DNA from: Salibacterium halotolerans
GTDB taxonomy: Bacteria; Bacillota; Bacilli; Bacillales; Marinococcaceae
DNA: 47,046 bases
Reading direction: 5' to 3'
Assembly: GCF_900115625.1 (NCBI RefSeq)
Contig: NZ_FOXD01000024.1
Coordinates: 1 to 47,046, forward strand
Shown here: positions 42,520 through 47,046 of the stretch, one piece after another
How the letters are laid out: each line of letters opens with the position of its first letter
How positions within the stretch are numbered: position 1 is the stretch's first letter
Made by a program: the position numbers and the translations under genes
Notes under the pieces: generated by a model
What the model saw: only the letters and a program-made list of their open reading frames with translations
Databases searched by the model: none
Told to the model about the DNA's origin: nothing

Positions 42520-43464
42520 ATGGAAGAAATTCCAACTTATTCATTTCATCAAACAAAAGATGTGATGCTTGAGATGGTGAGTATGCATTTGAATGATGAC
42601 GATCTCAAAGAAAAGGCTGACCACTTCATCATGTATAAGGTGAAAGAAGGGTTTTTGTTCTCAGAGTTAACACAGCTGCATTATCACATCGACAATGGTG
42701 AAAAGAGTTTGGGCATGTTCCATGTATCTGCGGCAGTAGAGTTTTTGATGTTGGCGTTGGACATATTGGATGACCTCCAAGATCAAGATGACACAGAAAA
42801 ACCATGGTCCGTTTTTCCATCTTCTACTTCCATGAATCTATCCACAGGTTTTTTGACATTGAGTATGCTTGTATTAAAACAAGCTCCTTATGAGGAAAAC
42901 TTGAAGTCCTGCGCCTTTCAATACCTTTATCAACAAGTTTTACAGGCAGTAAAGGGCCAGCATCAAGATCTCAAACACCTCTATCACACCGAGGATAACT
43001 TTTTACAAATGATAAAACACAAATCCGGATCTTTAATGGCCTGCTCTACTCTTATCGGAGCCGTATTCCGCCGAACCACGCAGGATGAACTGGCTGTAAT
43101 TCAGGATTACTCGGAAAATCTTGGGGTGACAGCACAATTAGCCAATGATATGCACGGACTCCTCCGAATGGATACAAAAAATGATTTGCTGCAGAAACAA
43201 TGGACACTGCCTATTATGCTGCTTTCCAAAGAAAGCGGCGAACAAGCTCGGTGGATTCAAAATTACTATGAAGGAAAAGTGGATCAGGCGTTTATGGCAG
43301 AGAGGGAAGAATCACTGTTTCAATGGATACACCAATCTCCGGTTATCCTTTATGTACAAGTGCTGAAACGCGTATATCAAAGAAAAACAATCGATAAAAT
43401 GAAGGAACTTCAGGTAAGTCAAGAGTGGAAAAATCGTATGCAGAGTTATATCGAGCAGGTGTGA
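42520..43464 (+). CDS. comQ: ComX-modifying isoprenyl transferase
   Basis: A 314-residue protein of the polyprenyl diphosphate synthase fold. The first Asp-rich motif is LDILDDLQDQD (80-90), and the second, altered one lies in QLANDMHGLLRMDTKND (206-222) with Asn209, Asp210, Asp218 and Asp222, as in ComQ rather than true chain-elongating enzymes. ComQ cleaves ComX and attaches a farnesyl or geranyl group to its Trp. The start follows GAAAGGGAAGTGA. It lies 27 bp before comX. Base composition is more AT-rich than in the genes left of 42 kb. Confidence 0.93.
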   Translation: MEEIPTYSFHQTKDVMLEMVSMHLNDDDLKEKADHFIMYKVKEGFLFSELTQLHYHIDNGEKSLGMFHVSAAVEFLMLALDILDDLQDQDDTEKPWSVFPSSTSMNLSTGFLTLSMLVLKQAPYEENLKSCAFQYLYQQVLQAVKGQHQDLKHLYHTEDNFLQMIKHKSGSLMACSTLIGAVFRRTTQDELAVIQDYSENLGVTAQLANDMHGLLRMDTKNDLLQKQWTLPIMLLSKESGEQARWIQNYYEGKVDQAFMAEREESLFQWIHQSPVILYVQVLKRVYQRKTIDKMKELQVSQEWKNRMQSYIEQV

Positions 43465-43491
43465 CTCTATTAAAATATGAGGAGGATTATC

Positions 43492-43665
43492 ATGTTAAAA
43501 AAAGTAGTAGAACAATTAGCAGAACAGCCTCAGCTTTTGGATAAATTTAAAGAGGACAAGCTGAATACAGCTGGTATGACGCAGACAGAAAAAGCTGCTG
43601 TTGTGGATGTGTTGAGCGATAAAGAATTTCAGGGATTGGATGTCAGCAGATCTTACTGGAAGTAG
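43492..43665 (+). CDS. comX: ComX quorum-sensing pheromone precursor
   Basis: A 57-residue peptide precursor beginning MLKKVVEQLAEQPQ and ending DVSRSYWK. The Trp56 at the next-to-last position is the expected isoprenylation site; ComX peptides typically carry one Trp near the C-terminus. The secreted peptide would be roughly the last 6-12 residues. The ATG at 43492 is preferred to one at 43477, since the latter overlaps the ribosome binding site ATGAGGAGG. Position between comQ and comP confirms identity; the sequence itself is highly divergent, as usual for ComX. Confidence 0.9.
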   Translation: MLKKVVEQLAEQPQLLDKFKEDKLNTAGMTQTEKAAVVDVLSDKEFQGLDVSRSYWK

Positions 43666-43758
43666 AATAAAGCATTCCTTTTTATAAAAAAACAGTCTCC
43701 CGTCCATCACGGCTGCCTATGTTTTTCTTGAAGAATACGCGATTCTTATCCTTTCCTG

Positions 43759-43800
43759 TCCGTGTAAAAAACCAGAGTCTCTCTGGTTTTTTTACACGGA
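43759..43800 (+). terminator. Strong hairpin / intrinsic terminator between comX and comP
   Basis: A near-perfect inverted repeat of 19 and 20 bases: TCCGTGTAAAAAACCAGAG (43759-43777), loop TCT, and its complement (43781-43800) with one extra T. The inner part, ACCAGAG-TCT-CTCTGGT followed by six T, has the form of an intrinsic terminator. It sits 94 bp after the comX stop and 33 bp before comP, inside what is one transcription unit in Bacillus subtilis. Confidence 0.85.
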
Positions 43801-43833
43801 ATACACCTGAAAAGAAAGAAGCACTAGCGGGGG

Positions 43834-46167
43834 ATGAATAAGTATGTACGATATGAAACGATTCCGGTTGGTTTTTTTTTAATTATTGTTGTTGTTACCG
43901 CTGCTTATCTTGTTTACATAACCATTAGTGAAACCTATGTAGGACTGGACGTACAGCAAAATAATAACGGCCGGTGGGAAATTACGAACGTAAACCCTGT
44001 TGGATGGGCCGAACAGCACAACATTCAAAAGGGAGACATTGTTCTGGAAGTAAATGGACAGGCCCCTTCTACGTTTTCTTCCGTTCAACAGTATGGGGTC
44101 ATTGGCAAAATGGAACAAATGAGAGTTTTGCGTGACGGCCGTCAACTTGAATTTAACGTGCGGATTCCATTCCAATTTAGTACCTTTTTGTATCACACGC
44201 TGCTGCCACTGGGTGTGTTTTTAATACTTCTGGGATTTTCACTCTATATCTACTGGAAAAAACCCACAGAACCCATCGCGTTGTTTCTCATCGCATTCCT
44301 GTCAGCCGTTGGATTCGGTTATTTAAGTGCAGGGGCTTCAGCGAGGCTGGATACTTTTGCACGCCTGTTAAACAGTTTTTCCCTCATGATGGTCCCTGCT
44401 TTGTTTTTACATTTTCATTATCAATATTTCTTAAAGTATCGAATTCAGCTTATCCACTGGAAATTACTTGCATTCGTTTATGCTGTTAATATATCTATCG
44501 TTTTTCTGGAGGGGCTTTCTAAAGTAATATATACAGGCGGAATGTATGAATGGATTCGGGATGCACAGCTGGCCCTGTTTTCGATTGAAATGTTGTTTGG
44601 ATTTTGTGTTCTTATTTATTATTATTTCAAATTTCGCAGCACGATCCATAAAACTGTATTTCAAAATACTATATTCAGCGTCATCGTTTCTTTCTTTCCA
44701 TTTATTTTTCTGACGGCTCTTCCAGACACTTTGTTTGATATTAAGCTGCTGCCCGCATCAGTTACAGCTGCTTTCCTTACAGTACTGCCGGTATTCTTTC
44801 TTTATTTTGTGCTCACAAATAAAGTGTTTGATATTGATTTTATTAACAGCCGACTGCGTTATTATGCGTTTCAATCGCTTATTCTGACAGGGATTGTTTC
44901 CGCGTCCGTTGTGTTTTTTACTAATTTAACACATATTCAATGGGCGAGGTTTATTCTTTTAATCTATGGATCGTTTATTATATTTTTCTACTTAGAAGAT
45001 AAACTGAATATCCGGGGTCTTTTTAAAGATCAGCATGACTATGAAATCAGCTTGGATCGTTTCTCTCAAGATGTCGCCAAAATTTTAAAAAAAGATGAGC
45101 TGAACGATAGATTGATTCAAGAGATAAAAGAGGTTCTCCCGGTTCAACATACTTCTATTATCACTTTTTCCAAACAAGATGGGGAAACCCGCTTGTCCGC
45201 CGGTGACGAGGGGTGCCCGCAGCACTTAATAAAGAAGCAATTAACGTACCACCAGTCCCAAAGAACAATCGGCTCTCAATTTAAAATCGAAGATGGTATT
45301 TGTTCTATTATAAATGAACAGCACGATTCGATTCAGGTTCTCTGGATAGAACAGAAAGTAAATCACACTCCATTCAATAAGGATGAACGGCATTGGATAA
45401 GTATACTTGTTCATTATACCAGCATTGTTTATGAAAATTTCCAGCTGCTCGAAAACGTGACAGAAGAACTGAATTATTCCCTTTATAACGGGCAAACCAT
45501 GCCTCCCTGGATGTTAAGACTGCTGTTTCGATTGTCTGAAAAAGAACGGGCCCGGCTTTCTTATGATTTACATGATTCTGCTCTGCAGGAACAATTGATT
45601 TGGTATCGGAAAGTGGAGGAGATGCTTGCTCAAAAACAGCTTACCGATTCGTTAAAAGAGCAGTTATCGCAACTGCGGCAAGGTCTGCTCAGCGTGGTAG
45701 ACCAGATCCGTGAAACATGTACTTTATTACGTCCTCCCTTTTTAAAAGATACTGGTATTGCAGAAGCTCTCTCCTATTTAGTGGAACACTACCAGACACG
45801 TGAAAGCTTTGATATACAATTCAGCTCTTGTGATTTCAACTCCATCCTTGGGGATGAGCAGGCTCTAGCTCTCTATCGTATTGTTCAGGAACTATTGAAT
45901 AATGCAGCCAAACACTCCAAAGCCCAGTGTGTGGACATCGAAGTGAGAAATGAGGGAAATCAGTTTATTATGACTTATAGTGATGATGGAGTTGGGCTTC
46001 CCTCGAAAGGAGAGTTCCACTCGACTCAAATGATGGGGATGACTGGAATCCGGCAGCGTGTAAATAGTATTCATGGAACCATTGAGATTCTTTCTCCGGA
46101 AGGCTCGGGGTTGGAAGTTGTTATTCTTTTTCCATCGGAGCAGGAATTCACGAACCATTTTAAATAA
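43834..46167 (+). CDS. comP: ComP, membrane sensor histidine kinase for ComX
   Basis: A 777-residue kinase. A first membrane span (about 12-32) is followed by an extracellular PDZ-like domain (about 36-112; PVGWAEQHNIQKGDIVLEVN). Then come about seven or more spans (114-385), a GAF-like linker region (about 400-535) and the HisKA_3/HATPase kinase core. The phosphoaccepting His580 lies in YDLHDSALQEQ, the N box is QELLNNAAKHS (685-695), the D box SDDGVGL (716-722) and the G box MGMTGIRQR (734-742). Length is close to Bacillus ComP. An in-frame stop nine bases upstream fixes the ATG at 43834; the GCGGGGG next to it is an unusually close binding site. Confidence 0.95.
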   Translation: MNKYVRYETIPVGFFLIIVVVTAAYLVYITISETYVGLDVQQNNNGRWEITNVNPVGWAEQHNIQKGDIVLEVNGQAPSTFSSVQQYGVIGKMEQMRVLRDGRQLEFNVRIPFQFSTFLYHTLLPLGVFLILLGFSLYIYWKKPTEPIALFLIAFLSAVGFGYLSAGASARLDTFARLLNSFSLMMVPALFLHFHYQYFLKYRIQLIHWKLLAFVYAVNISIVFLEGLSKVIYTGGMYEWIRDAQLALFSIEMLFGFCVLIYYYFKFRSTIHKTVFQNTIFSVIVSFFPFIFLTALPDTLFDIKLLPASVTAAFLTVLPVFFLYFVLTNKVFDIDFINSRLRYYAFQSLILTGIVSASVVFFTNLTHIQWARFILLIYGSFIIFFYLEDKLNIRGLFKDQHDYEISLDRFSQDVAKILKKDELNDRLIQEIKEVLPVQHTSIITFSKQDGETRLSAGDEGCPQHLIKKQLTYHQSQRTIGSQFKIEDGICSIINEQHDSIQVLWIEQKVNHTPFNKDERHWISILVHYTSIVYENFQLLENVTEELNYSLYNGQTMPPWMLRLLFRLSEKERARLSYDLHDSALQEQLIWYRKVEEMLAQKQLTDSLKEQLSQLRQGLLSVVDQIRETCTLLRPPFLKDTGIAEALSYLVEHYQTRESFDIQFSSCDFNSILGDEQALALYRIVQELLNNAAKHSKAQCVDIEVRNEGNQFIMTYSDDGVGLPSKGEFHSTQMMGMTGIRQRVNSIHGTIEILSPEGSGLEVVILFPSEQEFTNHFK

Positions 46168-46186
46168 AAGTAATGGAGGAACTATC

Positions 46187-46849
46187 ATGATCAGCATTTT
46201 ATTGGTCGATGATCACCCGGCAGTAGGAGAAGGATCGAAGCTGATGATTGAGAAAGAAGAAGATTTGGAAGTGACGATTGTCGACAGTCCAGGCAAGGCT
46301 ATCGACATTCTTCATCGTGATGATTTTTCTCTCATGTTATTTGATCTACGCATGAAGGGAATGAATGGAATGGAGTTGACCAGGTATGTTCGCGAAATGG
46401 AACAGGACGCTCCTGTCTTGATTTATACCGGTCATGAGGTGGAACCCTATTTTAACAGCCTGGTGGAAGCAGGGATATCAGGTTTCATTAGTAAAACATC
46501 AACCCGGGAGGAACTTATTCAGGCCATCCGCTACGCTGTAGATGGTAAAGCCGTTGTACCAGTTTCCTTGCTCCGCCAATTGCGAAAAACGGAGGTACGG
46601 GTAGAGGAAACAGAGCACTCCTCCATCGATACCGGACATAACATATCCATCAATCCCAAAGAACAGGAGATTCTAACTGAGGTAGCAAGGGGGAAAAGTA
46701 ACAAAGAAATTGCCGGCATTTTCTACAACAGTCCCCGCACCATTGAATATAATTTAACGGATATTTTTAAAAAACTTCAGGTAAAAACAAGAGCCGAAGC
46801 GGTATTAAAGTCGAAACAATGGGGAATTATTGCGGATGATGTTGACTAA
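46187..46849 (+). CDS. comA: ComA, NarL/LuxR-family response regulator
   Basis: A 220-residue response regulator. The receiver domain has Asp8/Asp9, the phosphorylated Asp53 (LFDLRMKG), Thr81 and Lys103. The LuxR-type helix-turn-helix covers about 156-210 (PKEQEILTEVARGKSNKEIA, then SPRTIEYNLTDIFKKL). It starts after TGGAGGAACTATC, 19 bp behind comP, so is co-transcribed with the kinase. In Bacillus subtilis phosphorylated ComA activates srfA and other density-controlled genes; the target set here is unknown. The longer open frame reaching into comP has no start signals. Confidence 0.94.
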   Translation: MISILLVDDHPAVGEGSKLMIEKEEDLEVTIVDSPGKAIDILHRDDFSLMLFDLRMKGMNGMELTRYVREMEQDAPVLIYTGHEVEPYFNSLVEAGISGFISKTSTREELIQAIRYAVDGKAVVPVSLLRQLRKTEVRVEETEHSSIDTGHNISINPKEQEILTEVARGKSNKEIAGIFYNSPRTIEYNLTDIFKKLQVKTRAEAVLKSKQWGIIADDVD

Positions 46850-46904
46850 GAAAAGGGGCCTGTATCAAAAGCCGTTAAACGTTAAGGCATCCGCTGCAGG
46901 CGGA

Positions 46905-46979
46905 CGCTTCCACTCCAGAGTATAAGCGCGACATCGGTTCGCTGGGCTCACCGTGTCTTCTTTGCCCCGGGCACGGCTC
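46905..46979 (+). repeat. 75-bp dispersed repeat, copy 2, inside an 88-bp inverted-repeat-bounded unit
   Basis: It matches 14784-14859 (opposite strand) over about 75 bp at roughly 85 percent identity. Here the repeat is framed by the perfect inverted repeat GCGGACGC (46900-46907) / GCGTCCGC (46980-46987). The GC-rich sequence continues to the window edge at 47046. It lies about 50 bp after comA, and no terminator is seen between. Confidence 0.65.
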
Positions 46980-47046
46980 GCGTCCGCAGTTCCTCCGGAT
47001 CAGCTGCTTGTCGAAACCGACGGACCCCGGCCGTTCCAGGGCCCGA

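Overview
The window reads as chromosomal DNA from a low-to-moderate-GC Gram-positive bacterium of the Bacillaceae, probably a salt- and/or alkali-tolerant one. The evidence is: AGGAGG-type ribosome binding sites before almost every gene, lipobox substrate-binding proteins, PRD-type PTS regulators, Bacillus-like glpFKD, mtlARFD, GbsR, LutR, YwnA/YwnB, TrhO and a complete ComQXPA quorum-sensing cassette. A betaine/carnitine uptake and conversion operon, an NhaC antiporter and generally acidic proteins fit a saline habitat. Species cannot be named from this alone.

Layout. 0.4-8.3 kb: a GDSL/SGNH esterase facing a TRAP transporter (dctPQM), then a catabolic operon (TIM-barrel isomerase, DHDPS-like aldolase/lyase, Gfo/Idh/MocA dehydrogenase) with an AraC regulator; substrate unknown, a sugar or sugar-acid derivative is the best guess. 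8.5-14.4 kb: GbsR-type regulator, dehydrocarnitine cleavage enzyme, carnitine dehydrogenase, thioesterase and a three-gene glycine betaine/carnitine ABC transporter, which together should import carnitine and turn it into glycine betaine. 15-20.2 kb: mannitol operon mtlA-mtlR-mtlF-mtlD. 20.7-24.4 kb: a PRD regulator with a fructose-family PTS. 24.6-26.5 kb: GNAT acetyltransferase and a membrane-anchored beta-propeller protein. 26.9-30.6 kb: LutR-like regulator, a very small gene with its own promoter and terminator, an old-yellow-enzyme and a quinone oxidoreductase. 30.7-35.2 kb: glpF-glpK-glpD with a leader terminator and a cre site. 35.2-37.9 kb: glycolate oxidase glcD-glcF. 38.1-42 kb: trhO, an Rrf2 regulator with two matching operators and its NAD(P)-binding partner, and nhaC. 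42.5-46.8 kb: comQ-comX-comP-comA, clearly more AT-rich than its surroundings.

Non-coding structure is the most unusual part. Four intergenic regions (20.4, 26.7, 28.3 and 39.2 kb) each carry an array of a short degenerate motif, with a different motif in each place. Three have a period close to 21 bp; the fourth is a strictly alternating inverted-repeat array with a period of about 52 bp. All four sit directly behind intrinsic terminators. A 75-bp GC-rich dispersed repeat is present twice (14.8 kb and at the right edge), and a large imperfect palindrome lies at 28.1 kb. The comX-comP gap holds a strong intrinsic-terminator hairpin inside the quorum-sensing operon.
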